Positions 24,193 to 37,960 of a stretch of 64,000 nucleotides of DNA are shown here, piece by piece. Each line of letters opens with the position of its first letter. Position 1 is the first letter of the stretch. The notes below the pieces were generated by a model. That model searched no databases. It was given only the letters and a program-made list of their open reading frames with translations, and was not told the origin of the DNA. The position numbers were made by a program, and so were the translations under genes. Source of the DNA: Viola odorata (taxonomy: Eukaryota > Streptophyta > Magnoliopsida > Malpighiales > Violaceae). Location: positions 29,668,040 through 29,732,039 of the forward strand of contig OY829546.1 in the NCBI GenBank assembly GCA_963691705.1, written 5' to 3'.

Positions 24193-25335
24193 TTGGTGGA
24201 CTGATTTTGTGACTCTAATTGACACAACGAAAAAAGTAAAGGATAGTTACCAAACTTGAACGCCTTGAGCTCCGCTACTAACTGATAAGGCTCCAGTCGC
24301 CTAGAGACTTAGCAATGAAATTGTGATCTAGTTCAAAGCTTGGATTTCGAATGCGGAAACATAACTCAAAGAAAACCGTGAAACTCCAACACTGAGAGCT
24401 TTTGGCACTTCACGTCGAATCCCTTGAGGTTCTTGTGTCAAACCGATGAATCTCCAAGACTGGGTGCTCTTGGCAATTCAAAGACGAATGACTCAATAGA
24501 TAGCAACATCGGGCTTTACTTGTGGCTACTCTCAGCTTGCGATACTAGGAATAGAACAAGGTTCCAAAGGAACGGTTTATGAGGACGCACCTCTCAAAGA
24601 CAAAGTCTCGTTCTTTTTCCAAAAATATCATAGATTATTTTATTCATACGGCAAGGCCTTTAAATAGGCTAGGAAAATTACAAACTTAGAAATAAATAAT
24701 TCCTAAACAGATAATTCCTAAATAGATAATTCCTAAATAAATAATTCCTAAATAAATAATCCCTAAATAAATAATCCCTAAATAAGCCAAAACTCTATAT
24801 AGTAATTAAAAATACATAAAATAGGAAATATTAATCCATACCCTCCTTTGCCAAACCCTAGTCGTCGCCAAACCCTAGCCGACTTGGGCTTTCTGGTGCG
24901 CCTATGCGTGCGCTCTGCTTGGCCCACGCGGCTTGCGATACGAGGATCCTATGATCCCCTCCCTCTTATCAAAGGTTCGCCCTCGAATCTCATTCTGCAT
25001 AGGGGTTGTATCGCAATCCCTCTTAGCATCAAGCCTTGCTTCTGCCATCTTTATTCACCTAAATCAAACTTAACACAAGAAAGTGGAAATCTATTTTCGG
25101 CGAACACAGTTTAGTAAACCAAGCACAACTTTTGATTCCGATGTCCGAATTGCTTGATTCTTCTTGATTTAGATTCCTAACAGATAGGGCTTTCCAAGGA
25201 GCTAAGATTCACTGAAATTGGACTCCAATAGGTATGTATTGAAATATGATTTCGAGACTAACACTTTTGTGGACTGTTTTTGTGACTCTTCTCGTGACTT
25301 AAATAAAAGACTCAAAATAGAAAAGTAATGACACT
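24193..25335. repeat. Satellite monomer 22 (1143 bp)
   Basis: Short-subfamily consensus. Last of a run of five. Confidence 0.98.
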
Positions 25336-26489
25336 TTGGTGGACTGATTTTGTGACTCTAATTGACACAACGAAAAAAGTAAAGGATAGTTACCAAACTT
25401 GAACGCCTTGAGCTCCGCTACTAACTGATAAGGCTCCAGTCGCCTAGAGACTTAGCAATGAAATTGTGATCTAGTTCAAAGCTTGGATTTCGAATGCGGA
25501 AACATAACTCAAAGAAAACCGTGAAACTCCAACACTGAGAGCTTTTGGCACTTCACGTCGAATCCCTTGAGGTTCTTGTGTCAAACCGATGAATCTCCAA
25601 GACTGGGTGCTCTTGGCAATTCAAAGACGAATGACTCAATAGATAGCAACATCGGGCTTTACTTGTGGCTACTCTCAGCTTGCGATACTAGGAATAGAAC
25701 AAGGTTCCAAAGGAACGGTTTATGAGGACGCACCTCTCAAAGACAAAGTCTCGTTCTTTTTCCAAAAATATCATAGATTATTTTATTCATACGGCAAGGC
25801 CTTTAAATAGGCTAGGAAAATTACAAACTTAGAAATAAATAATTCCTAAACAGATAATTCCTAAATAGATAATTCCTAAATAAATAATTCCTAAATAAAT
25901 AATCCCTAAATAAATAATCCCTAAATAAGCCAAAACTCTATATAGTAATTAAAAATACATAAAATAGGAAATATTAATCCATACCCTCCTTTGCCAAACC
26001 CTAGTCGTCGCCAAACCCTAGCCGACTTGGGCTTTCTGGTGCGCCTATGCGTGCGCTCTGCTTGGCCCACGCGGCTTGCGATACGAGGATCCTATGATCC
26101 CCTCCCTCTTATCAAAGGTTCGCCCTCGAATCTCATTCTGCATAGGGGTTGTATCGCAATCCCTCTTAGCATCAAGCCTTGCTTCTGCCATCTTTATTCA
26201 CCTAAATCAAACTTAACACAAGAAAGTGGAAATCTATTTTCGGCGAACACAGTTTAGTAAACCAAGCACAACTTTTGATTCCGATGTCCGAATTGCTTGA
26301 TTCTTCTTGATTTAGATTCCTAACAGATAGGGCTTTCCAAGGAACTAAGATTCACTGAAATTGGACTCCAATAGGTATGTATTGAAATATGATTTCGAGA
26401 CTAACACTTTTGTGGACTGTTTTTGTGACTCTTTTGTGACTCTTCTCGTGACTTAAATAAAAGACTCAAAATAGAAAAGTAATGACACT
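25336..26489. repeat. Satellite monomer 23 (1154 bp)
   Basis: Left part as the short subfamily (C757). The right end switches to A1009 (GGAACTA) and two 11-bp units, the left half of the D junction. Confidence 0.98.
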
Positions 26490-27643
26490 TTGGTGGACTG
26501 ATTTTGTGACTCTAATTGACACAACGACAAAAGTAAAGGATAGTTACCAAACTTGAATGCCTTGAGCTCCGCTACTAACTGATACGGCTCCAGTCGCCTA
26601 GAGTCTTAGTAATGAAATTGTGATCTAGTTCAAAGCTTGGATTTCGAATGCGGAAACATAACTCAAAGAAAACCGTGAAACTCCAACACTGAGAGCTTTT
26701 GGCACTTCACGTCGAATCCCTTGAGGTTCTTGTGTCAAACCGATGAATCTCCAAGACTGGGTGCTCTTGGCAATTCAAAGACGAATGACTCAATAGATAG
26801 CAACATCAGGCTTTACTTGTGGCTACTCTCAGCTTGCGATACTAGGAATAGAACAAGGTTCCAAAGGAACGGTTTATGAGGACGCACCTCTCAAAGACAA
26901 AGTCTCGTTCTTTTTCCAAAAATATCATAGATTATTTTATTCATACGGCAAGGCCTTTAAATAGGCTAGGAAAATTACAAACTTAGAAATAAATAATTCC
27001 TAAACAGATAATTCCTAAATAGATAATTCCTAAATAAATAATTCCTAAATAAATAATCCCTAAATAAATAATCCCTAAATAAGCCAAAACTCTATATATT
27101 AATTAAAAATACATAAAATAGGAAATATTAATCCATACCCTCCTTTGCCAAACCCTAGTCGTCGCCAAACCCTAGCCGACTTGGGCTTTCTGGTGTGCCT
27201 ATGCGTGCGCTCTGCTTGGCCCACGCGGCTTGCGATACGAGGATCCTATGATCCCCTCCCTCTTATCAAAGGTTCGCCCACGAATCTCATTCTGCATAGG
27301 GGTTGTATCGCAATCCCTCTTAGCATCAAGCCTTGCTTCTCCCATCTTTATTCACCTAAATCAAACTTAACACAAGAAAGTGGAAATCTATTTTCGGCGA
27401 ACACAGTTTAGTAAACCAAGCACAACTTTTGATTCCGATGTCCGAATTGCTTGATTCTTCTTGATTTAGATTCCTAACAGATAGGGCTTTCCAAGGAGCT
27501 AAGATTCATTGAAATTGGACTCCAATAGGTATGTATTGAAATATGATTTCGAGACTAACACTTTTGTGGACTGTTTTTGTGACTCTTTTGTGACTCTTCT
27601 CGTGACTTAAATAAAAGACTCAAAATAGAAAAGTAATGACACT
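26490..27643. repeat. Satellite monomer 24 (1154 bp, most diverged mosaic unit)
   Basis: Starts with the D haplotype (C39, T69, C96, T115, T121, A319), continues with the T707/C757/A791 set of monomers 12 and 17, and adds private changes T610, C852 and T1020. T610 breaks the CTATATAG palindrome. Confidence 0.98.
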
Positions 27644-28786
27644 TTGGTGGACTGATTTTGTGACTCTAATTGACACAACGAAAAAAGTAAAGGATAGTTA
27701 CCAAACTTGAACGCCTTGAGCTCCGCTACTAACTGATAAGGCTCCAGTCGCCTAGAGACTTAGCAATGAAATTGTGATCTAGTTCAAAGCTTGGATTTCG
27801 AATGCGGAAACATAACTCAAAGAAAACCGTGAAACTCCAACACTGAGAGCTTTTGGCACTTCACGTCGAATCCCTTGAGGTTCTTGTGTCAAACCGATGA
27901 ATCTCCAAGACTGGGTGCTCTTGGCAATTCAAAGACGAATGACTCAATAGATAGCAACATCGGGCTTTACTTGTGGCTACTCTCAGCTTGCGATACTAGG
28001 AATAGAACAAGGTTCCAAAGGAACGGTTTATGAGGACGCACCTCTCAAAGACAAAGTCTCGTTCTTTTTCCAAAAATATCATAGATTATTTTATTCATAC
28101 GGCAAGGCCTTTAAATAGGCTAGGAAAATTACAAACTTAGAAATAAATAATTCCTAAACAGATAATTCCTAAATAGATAATTCCTAAATAAATAATTCCT
28201 AAATAAATAATCCCTAAATAAATAATCCCTAAATAAGCCAAAACTCTATATAGTAATTAAAAATACATAAAATAGGAAATATTAATCCATACCCTCCTTT
28301 GCCAAACCCTAGTCGTCGCCAAACCCTAGCCGACTTGGGCTTTCTGGTGCGCCTATGCGTGCGCTCTGCTTGGCCCACGCGGCTTGCGATACGAGGATCC
28401 TATGATCCCCTCCCTCTTATCAAAGGTTCGCCCTCGAATCTCATTCTGCATAGGGGTTGTATCGCAATCCCTCTTAGCATCAAGCCTTGCTTCTGCCATC
28501 TTTATTCACCTAAATCAAACTTAACACAAGAAAGTGGAAATCTATTTTCGGCGAACACAGTTTAGTAAACCAAGCACAACTTTTGATTCCGATGTCCGAA
28601 TTGCTTGATTCTTCTTGATTTAGATTCCTAACAGATAGGGCTTTCCAAGGAGCTAAGATTCACTGAAATTGGACTCCAATAGGTATGTATTGAAATATGA
28701 TTTCGAGACTAACACTTTTGTGGACTGTTTTTGTGACTCTTCTCGTGACTTAAATAAAAGACTCAAAATAGAAAAGTAATGACACT
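27644..28786. repeat. Satellite monomer 25 (1143 bp)
   Basis: Short-subfamily consensus resumes. Confidence 0.98.
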
Positions 28787-29929
28787 TTGGTGGACTGATT
28801 TTGTGACTCTAATTGACACAACGAAAAAAGTAAAGGATAGTTACCAAACTTGAACGCCTTGAGCTCCGCTACTAACTGATAAGGCTCCAGTCGCCTAGAG
28901 ACTTAGCAATGAAATTGTGATCTAGTTCAAAGCTTGGATTTCGAATGCGGAAACATAACTCAAAGAAAACCGTGAAACTCCAACACTGAGAGCTTTTGGC
29001 ACTTCACGTCGAATCCCTTGAGGTTCTTGTGTCAAACCGATGAATCTCCAAGACTGGGTGCTCTTGGCAATTCAAAGACGAATGACTCAATAGATAGCAA
29101 CATCGGGCTTTACTTGTGGCTACTCTCAGCTTGCGATACTAGGAATAGAACAAGGTTCCAAAGGAACGGTTTATGAGGACGCACCTCTCAAAGACAAAGT
29201 CTCGTTCTTTTTCCAAAAATATCATAGATTATTTTATTCATACGGCAAGGCCTTTAAATAGGCTAGGAAAATTACAAACTTAGAAATAAATAATTCCTAA
29301 ACAGATAATTCCTAAATAGATAATTCCTAAATAAATAATTCCTAAATAAATAATCCCTAAATAAATAATCCCTAAATAAGCCAAAACTCTATATAGTAAT
29401 TAAAAATACATAAAATAGGAAATATTAATCCATACCCTCCTTTGCCAAACCCTAGTCGTCGCCAAACCCTAGCCGACTTGGGCTTTCTGGTGCGCCTATG
29501 CGTGCGCTCTGCTTGGCCCACGCGGCTTGCGATACGAGGATCCTATGATCCCCTCCCTCTTATCAAAGGTTCGCCCTCGAATCTCATTCTGCATAGGGGT
29601 TGTATCGCAATCCCTCTTAGCATCAAGCCTTGCTTCTGCCATCTTTATTCACCTAAATCAAACTTAACACAAGAAAGTGGAAATCTATTTTCGGCGAACA
29701 CAGTTTAGTAAACCAAGCACAACTTTTGATTCCGATGTCCGAATTGCTTGATTCTTCTTGATTTAGATTCCTAACAGATAGGGCTTTCCAAGGAGCTAAG
29801 ATTCACTGAAATTGGACTCCAATAGGTATGTATTGAAATATGATTTCGAGACTAACACTTTTGTGGACTGTTTTTGTGACTCTTCTCGTGACTTAAATAA
29901 AAGACTCAAAATAGAAAAGTAATGACACT
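28787..29929. repeat. Satellite monomer 26 (1143 bp)
   Basis: Short-subfamily consensus. Confidence 0.98.
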
Positions 29930-31091
29930 TTGGTGGACTGATTTTGTGACTCTAATTGACACAACGAAAAAAGTAAAGGATAGTTACCAAACTTGAACGC
30001 CTTGAGCTCCGCTACTAACTGATAAGGCTCCAGTCGCCTAGAGACTTAGCAATGAAATTGTGATCTAGTTCAAAGCTTGGATTTCGAATGCGGAAACATA
30101 ACTCAAAGAAAACCGTGAAACTCCAACACTGAGAGCTTTTGGCACTTCACGTCGAATCCCTTGAGGTTCTTGTGTCAAACCGATGAATCTGTGTCAAACC
30201 GATGAATCTCCAAGACTGGGTGCTCTTGGCAATTCAAAGACGAATGACTCAATAGATAGCAACATCGGGCTTTACTTGTGGCTACTCTCAGCTTGCGATA
30301 CTAGGAATAGAACAAGGTTCCAAAGGAACGGTTTATGAGGACGCACCTCTCAAAGACAAAGTCTCGTTCTTTTTCCAAAAATATCATAGATTATTTTATT
30401 CATACGGCAAGGCCTTTAAATAGGCTAGGAAAATTACAAACTTAGAAATAAATAATTCCTAAACAGATAATTCCTAAATAGATAATTCCTAAATAAATAA
30501 TTCCTAAATAAATAATCCCTAAATAAATAATCCCTAAATAAGCCAAAACTCTATATAGTAATTAAAAATACATAAAATAGGAAATATTAATCCATACCCT
30601 CCTTTGCCAAACCCTAGTCGTCGCCAAACCCTAGCCGACTTGGGCTTTCTGGTGCGCCTATGCGTGCGCTCTGCTTGGCCCACGCGGCTTGCGATACGAG
30701 GATCCTATGATCCCCTCCCTCTTATCAAAGGTTCGCCCTCGAATCTCATTCTGCATAGGGGTTGTATCGCAATCCCTCTTAGCATCAAGCCTTGCTTCTG
30801 CCATCTTTATTCACCTAAATCAAACTTAACACAAGAAAGTGGAAATCTATTTTCGGCGAACACAGTTTAGTAAACCAAGCACAACTTTTGATTCCGATGT
30901 CCGAATTGCTTGATTCTTCTTGATTTAGATTCCTAACAGATAGGGCTTTCCAAGGAGCTAAGATTCACTGAAATTGGACTCCAATAGGTATGTATTGAAA
31001 TATGATTTCGAGACTAACACTTTTGTGGACTGTTTTTGTGACTCTTCTCGTGACTTAAATAAAAGACTCAAAATAGAAAAGTAATGACACT
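29930..31091. repeat. Satellite monomer 27 (1162 bp)
   Basis: Short-subfamily unit (1143 bp) with a private 19-bp direct duplication at 30172-30209. Confidence 0.98.
30172..30209. repeat. Private 19-bp tandem duplication in monomer 27
   Basis: GTGTCAAACCGATGAATCT is present at 30172-30190 and again at 30191-30209. All other monomers have it once. It explains the 1162-bp length. Confidence 0.97.
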
Positions 31092-32234
31092 TTGGTGGAC
31101 TGATTTTGTGACTCTAATTGACACAACGAAAAAAGTAAAGGATAGTTACCAAACTTGAACGCCTTGAGCTCCGCTACTAACTGATAAGGCTCCAGTCGCC
31201 TAGAGACTTAGCAATGAAATTGTGATCTAGTTCAAAGCTTGGATTTCGAATGCGGAAACATAACTCAAAGAAAACCGTGAAACTCCAACACTGAGAGCTT
31301 TTGGCACTTCACGTCGAATCCCTTGAGGTTCTTGTGTCAAACCGATGAATCTCCAAGACTGGGTGCTCTTGGCAATTCAAAGACGAATGACTCAATAGAT
31401 AGCAACATCGGGCTTTACTTGTGGCTACTCTCAGCTTGCGATACTAGGAATAGAACAAGGTTCCAAAGGAACGGTTTATGAGGACGCACCTCTCAAAGAC
31501 AAAGTCTCGTTCTTTTTCCAAAAATATCATAGATTATTTTATTCATACGGCAAGGCCTTTAAATAGGCTAGGAAAATTACAAACTTAGAAATAAATAATT
31601 CCTAAACAGATAATTCCTAAATAGATAATTCCTAAATAAATAATTCCTAAATAAATAATCCCTAAATAAATAATCCCTAAATAAGCCAAAACTCTATATA
31701 GTAATTAAAAATACATAAAATAGGAAATATTAATCCATACCCTCCTTTGCCAAACCCTAGTCGTCGCCAAACCCTAGCCGACTTGGGCTTTCTGGTGCGC
31801 CTATGCGTGCGCTCTGCTTGGCCCACGCGGCTTGCGATACGAGGATCCTATGATCCCCTCCCTCTTATCAAAGGTTCGCCCTCGAATCTCATTCTGCATA
31901 GGGGTTGTATCGCAATCCCTCTTAGCATCAAGCCTTGCTTCTGCCATCTTTATTCACCTAAATCAAACTTAACACAAGAAAGTGGAAATCTATTTTCGGC
32001 GAACACAGTTTAGTAAACCAAGCACAACTTTTGATTCCGATGTCCGAATTGCTTGATTCTTCTTGATTTAGATTCCTAACAGATAGGGCTTTCCAAGGAG
32101 CTAAGATTCACTGAAATTGGACTCCAATAGGTATGTATTGAAATATGATTTCGAGACTAACACTTTTGTGGACTGTTTTTGTGACTCTTCTCGTGACTTA
32201 AATAAAAGACTCAAAATAGAAAAGTAATGACACT
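31092..32234. repeat. Satellite monomer 28 (1143 bp)
   Basis: Short-subfamily consensus, without the 19-bp duplication of its left neighbour. Confidence 0.98.
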
Positions 32235-33377
32235 TTGGTGGACTGATTTTGTGACTCTAATTGACACAACGAAAAAAGTAAAGGATAGTTACCAAACTTG
32301 AACGCCTTGAGCTCCGCTACTAACTGATAAGGCTCCAGTCGCCTAGAGACTTAGCAATGAAATTGTGATCTAGTTCAAAGCTTGGATTTCGAATGCGGAA
32401 ACATAACTCAAAGAAAACCGTGAAACTCCAACACTGAGAGCTTTTGGCACTTCACGTCGAATCCCTTGAGGTTCTTGTGTCAAACCGATGAATCTCCAAG
32501 ACTGGGTGCTCTTGGCAATTCAAAGACGAATGACTCAATAGATAGCAACATCGGGCTTTACTTGTGGCTACTCTCAGCTTGCGATACTAGGAATAGAACA
32601 AGGTTCCAAAGGAACGGTTTATGAGGACGCACCTCTCAAAGACAAAGTCTCGTTCTTTTTCCAAAAATATCATAGATTATTTTATTCATACGGCAAGGCC
32701 TTTAAATAGGCTAGGAAAATTACAAACTTAGAAATAAATAATTCCTAAACAGATAATTCCTAAATAGATAATTCCTAAATAAATAATTCCTAAATAAATA
32801 ATCCCTAAATAAATAATCCCTAAATAAGCCAAAACTCTATATAGTAATTAAAAATACATAAAATAGGAAATATTAATCCATACCCTCCTTTGCCAAACCC
32901 TAGTCGTCGCCAAACCCTAGCCGACTTGGGCTTTCTGGTGCGCCTATGCGTGCGCTCTGCTTGGCCCACGCGGCTTGCGATACGAGGATCCTATGATCCC
33001 CTCCCTCTTATCAAAGGTTCGCCCTCGAATCTCATTCTGCATAGGGGTTGTATCGCAATCCCTCTTAGCATCAAGCCTTGCTTCTGCCATCTTTATTCAC
33101 CTAAATCAAACTTAACACAAGAAAGTGGAAATCTATTTTCGGCGAACACAGTTTAGTAAACCAAGCACAACTTTTGATTCCGATGTCCGAATTGCTTGAT
33201 TCTTCTTGATTTAGATTCCTAACAGATAGGGCTTTCCAAGGAGCTAAGATTCACTGAAATTGGACTCCAATAGGTATGTATTGAAATATGATTTCGAGAC
33301 TAACACTTTTGTGGACTGTTTTTGTGACTCTTCTCGTGACTTAAATAAAAGACTCAAAATAGAAAAGTAATGACACT
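32235..33377. repeat. Satellite monomer 29 (1143 bp)
   Basis: Short-subfamily consensus. Confidence 0.98.
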
Positions 33378-34520
33378 TTGGTGGACTGATTTTGTGACTC
33401 TAATTGACACAACGAAAAAAGTAAAGGATAGTTACCAAACTTGAACGCCTTGAGCTCCGCTACTAACTGATAAGGCTCCAGTCGCCTAGAGACTTAGCAA
33501 TGAAATTGTGATCTAGTTCAAAGCTTGGATTTCGAATGCGGAAACATAACTCAAAGAAAACCGTGAAACTCCAACACTGAGAGCTTTTGGCACTTCACGT
33601 CGAATCCCTTGAGGTTCTTGTGTCAAACCGATGAATCTCCAAGACTGGGTGCTCTTGGCAATTCAAAGACGAATGACTCAATAGATAGCAACATCGGGCT
33701 TTACTTGTGGCTACTCTCAGCTTGCGATACTAGGAATAGAACAAGGTTCCAAAGGAACGGTTTATGAGGACGCACCTCTCAAAGACAAAGTCTCGTTCTT
33801 TTTCCAAAAATATCATAGATTATTTTATTCATACGGCAAGGCCTTTAAATAGGCTAGGAAAATTACAAACTTAGAAATAAATAATTCCTAAACAGATAAT
33901 TCCTAAATAGATAATTCCTAAATAAATAATTCCTAAATAAATAATCCCTAAATAAATAATCCCTAAATAAGCCAAAACTCTATATAGTAATTAAAAATAC
34001 ATAAAATAGGAAATATTAATCCATACCCTCCTTTGCCAAACCCTAGTCGTCGCCAAACCCTAGCCGACTTGGGCTTTCTGGTGCGCCTATGCGTGCGCTC
34101 TGCTTGGCCCACGCGGCTTGCGATACGAGGATCCTATGATCCCCTCCCTCTTATCAAAGGTTCGCCCTCGAATCTCATTCTGCATAGGGGTTGTATCGCA
34201 ATCCCTCTTAGCATCAAGCCTTGCTTCTGCCATCTTTATTCACCTAAATCAAACTTAACACAAGAAAGTGGAAATCTATTTTCGGCGAACACAGTTTAGT
34301 AAACCAAGCACAACTTTTGATTCCGATGTCCGAATTGCTTGATTCTTCTTGATTTAGATTCCTAACAGATAGGGCTTTCCAAGGAGCTAAGATTCACTGA
34401 AATTGGACTCCAATAGGTATGTATTGAAATATGATTTCGAGACTAACACTTTTGTGGACTGTTTTTGTGACTCTTCTCGTGACTTAAATAAAAGACTCAA
34501 AATAGAAAAGTAATGACACT
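33378..34520. repeat. Satellite monomer 30 (1143 bp)
   Basis: Short-subfamily consensus. Confidence 0.98.
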
Positions 34521-35663
34521 TTGGTGGACTGATTTTGTGACTCTAATTGACACAACGAAAAAAGTAAAGGATAGTTACCAAACTTGAACGCCTTGAGCTC
34601 CGCTACTAACTGATAAGGCTCCAGTCGCCTAGAGACTTAGCAATGAAATTGTGATCTAGTTCAAAGCTTGGATTTCGAATGCGGAAACATAACTCAAAGA
34701 AAACCGTGAAACTCCAACACTGAGAGCTTTTGGCACTTCACGTCGAATCCCTTGAGGTTCTTGTGTCAAACCGATGAATCTCCAAGACTGGGTGCTCTTG
34801 GCAATTCAAAGACGAATGACTCAATAGATAGCAACATCGGGCTTTACTTGTGGCTACTCTCAGCTTGCGATACTAGGAATAGAACAAGGTTCCAAAGGAA
34901 CGGTTTATGAGGACGCACCTCTCAAAGACAAAGTCTCGTTCTTTTTCCAAAAATATCATAGATTATTTTATTCATACGGCAAGGCCTTTAAATAGGCTAG
35001 GAAAATTACAAACTTAGAAATAAATAATTCCTAAACAGATAATTCCTAAATAGATAATTCCTAAATAAATAATTCCTAAATAAATAATCCCTAAATAAAT
35101 AATCCCTAAATAAGCCAAAACTCTATATAGTAATTAAAAATACATAAAATAGGAAATATTAATCCATACCCTCCTTTGCCAAACCCTAGTCGTCGCCAAA
35201 CCCTAGCCGACTTGGGCTTTCTGGTGCGCCTATGCGTGCGCTCTGCTTGGCCCACGCGGCTTGCGATACGAGGATCCTATGATCCCCTCCCTCTTATCAA
35301 AGGTTCGCCCTCGAATCTCATTCTGCATAGGGGTTGTATCGCAATCCCTCTTAGCATCAAGCCTTGCTTCTGCCATCTTTATTCACCTAAATCAAACTTA
35401 ACACAAGAAAGTGGAAATCTATTTTCGGCGAACACAGTTTAGTAAACCAAGCACAACTTTTGATTCCGATGTCCGAATTGCTTGATTCTTCTTGATTTAG
35501 ATTCCTAACAGATAGGGCTTTCCAAGGAGCTAAGATTCACTGAAATTGGACTCCAATAGGTATGTATTGAAATATGATTTCGAGACTAACACTTTTGTGG
35601 ACTGTTTTTGTGACTCTTCTCGTGACTTAAATAAAAGACTCAAAATAGAAAAGTAATGACACT
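34521..35663. repeat. Satellite monomer 31 (1143 bp)
   Basis: Short-subfamily consensus. Confidence 0.98.
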
Positions 35664-36806
35664 TTGGTGGACTGATTTTGTGACTCTAATTGACACAACG
35701 AAAAAAGTAAAGGATAGTTACCAAACTTGAACGCCTTGAGCTCCGCTACTAACTGATAAGGCTCCAGTCGCCTAGAGACTTAGCAATGAAATTGTGATCT
35801 AGTTCAAAGCTTGGATTTCGAATGCGGAAACATAACTCAAAGAAAACCGTGAAACTCCAACACTGAGAGCTTTTGGCACTTCATGTCGAATCCCTTGAGG
35901 TTCTTGTGTCAAACCGATGAATCTCCAAGACTGGGTGCTCTTGGCAATTCAAAGACGAATGACTCAATAGATAGCAACATCGGGCTTTACTTGTGGCTAC
36001 TCTCAGCTTGCGATACTAGGAATAGAACAAGGTTCCAAAGGAACGGTTTATGAGGACGCACCTCTCAAAGACAAAGTCTCGTTCTTTTTCCAAAAATATC
36101 ATAGATTATTTTATTCATACGGCAAGGCCTTTAAATAGGCTAGGAAAATTACAAACTTAGAAATAAATAATTCCTAAACAGATAATTCCTAAATAGATAA
36201 TTCCTAAATAAATAATTCCTAAATAAATAATCCCTAAATAAATAATCCCTAAATAAGCCAAAACTCTATATAGTAATTAAAAATACATAAAATAGGAAAT
36301 ATTAATCCATACCCTCCTTTGCCAAACCCTAGTCGTCGCCAAACCCTAGCCGACTTGGGCTTTCTGGTGCGCCTATGCGTGCGCTCTGCTTGGCCCACGC
36401 GGCTTGCGATACGAGGATCCTATGATCCCCTCCCTCTTATCAAAGGTTCGCCCTCGAATCTCATTCTGCATAGGGGTTGTATCGCAATCCCTCTTAGCAT
36501 CAAGCCTTGCTTCTGCCATCTTTATTCACCTAAATCAAACTTAACACAAGAAAGTGGAAATCTATTTTCGGCGAACACAGTTTAGTAAACCAAGCACAAC
36601 TTTTGATTCCGATGTCCGAATTGCTTGATTCTTCTTGATTTAGATTCCTAACAGATAGGGCTTTCCAAGGAGCTAAGATTCACTGAAATTGGACTCCAAT
36701 AGGTATGTATTGAAATATGATTTCGAGACTAACACTTTTGTGGACTGTTTTTGTGACTCTTCTCGTGACTTAAATAAAAGACTCAAAATAGAAAAGTAAT
36801 GACACT
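35664..36806. repeat. Satellite monomer 32 (1143 bp)
   Basis: T at p221 (CACGTC to CATGTC, a CpG transition), shared only with the next unit. Confidence 0.98.
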
Positions 36807-37960
36807 TTGGTGGACTGATTTTGTGACTCTAATTGACACAACGAAAAAAGTAAAGGATAGTTACCAAACTTGAACGCCTTGAGCTCCGCTACTAACTGAT
36901 AAGGCTCCAGTCGCCTAGAGACTTAGCAATGAAATTGTGATCTAGTTCAAAGCTTGGATTTCGAATGCGGAAACATAACTCAAAGAAAACCGTGAAACTC
37001 CAACACTGAGAGCTTTTGGCACTTCATGTCGAATCCCTTGAGGTTCTTGTGTCAAACCGATGAATCTCCAAGACTGGGTGCTCTTGGCAATTCAAAGACG
37101 AATGACTCAATAGATAGCAACATCGGGCTTTACTTGTGGCTACTCTCAGCTTGCGATACTAGGAATAGAACAAGGTTCCAAAGGAACGGTTTATGAGGAC
37201 GCACCTCTCAAAGACAAAGTCTCGTTCTTTTTCCAAAAATATCATAGATTATTTTATTCATACGGCAAGGCCTTTAAATAGGCTAGGAAAATTACAAACT
37301 TAGAAATAAATAATTCCTAAACAGATAATTCCTAAATAGATAATTCCTAAATAAATAATTCCTAAATAAATAATCCCTAAATAAATAATCCCTAAATAAG
37401 CCAAAACTCTATATAGTAATTAAAAATACATAAAATAGGAAATATTAATCCATACCCTCCTTTGCCAAACCCTAGTCGTCGCCAAACCCTAGCCGACTTG
37501 GGCTTTCTGGTGCGCCTATGCGTGCGCTCTGCTTGGCCCACGCGGCTTGCGATACGAGGATCCTATGATCCCCTCCCTCTTATCAAAGGTTCGCCCTCGA
37601 ATCTCATTCTGCATAGGGGTTGTATCGCAATCCCTCTTAGCATCAAGCCTTGCTTCTGCCATCTTTATTCACCTAAATCAAACTTAACACAAGAAAGTGG
37701 AAATCTATTTTCGGCGAACACAGTTTAGTAAACCAAGCACAACTTTTGATTCCGATGTCCGAATTGCTTGATTCTTCTTGATTTAGATTCCTAACAGATA
37801 GGGCTTTCCAAGGAACTAAGATTCACTGAAATTGGACTCCAATAGGTATGTATTGAAATATGATTTCGAGACTAACACTTTTGTGGACTGTTTTTGTGAC
37901 TCTTTTGTGACTCTTCTCGTGACTTAAATAAAAGACTCAAAATAGAAAAGTAATGACACT
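36807..37960. repeat. Satellite monomer 33 (1154 bp)
   Basis: T221 on the left. The right end has A1009 and two 11-bp units, leading into a D-type unit. Confidence 0.98.
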
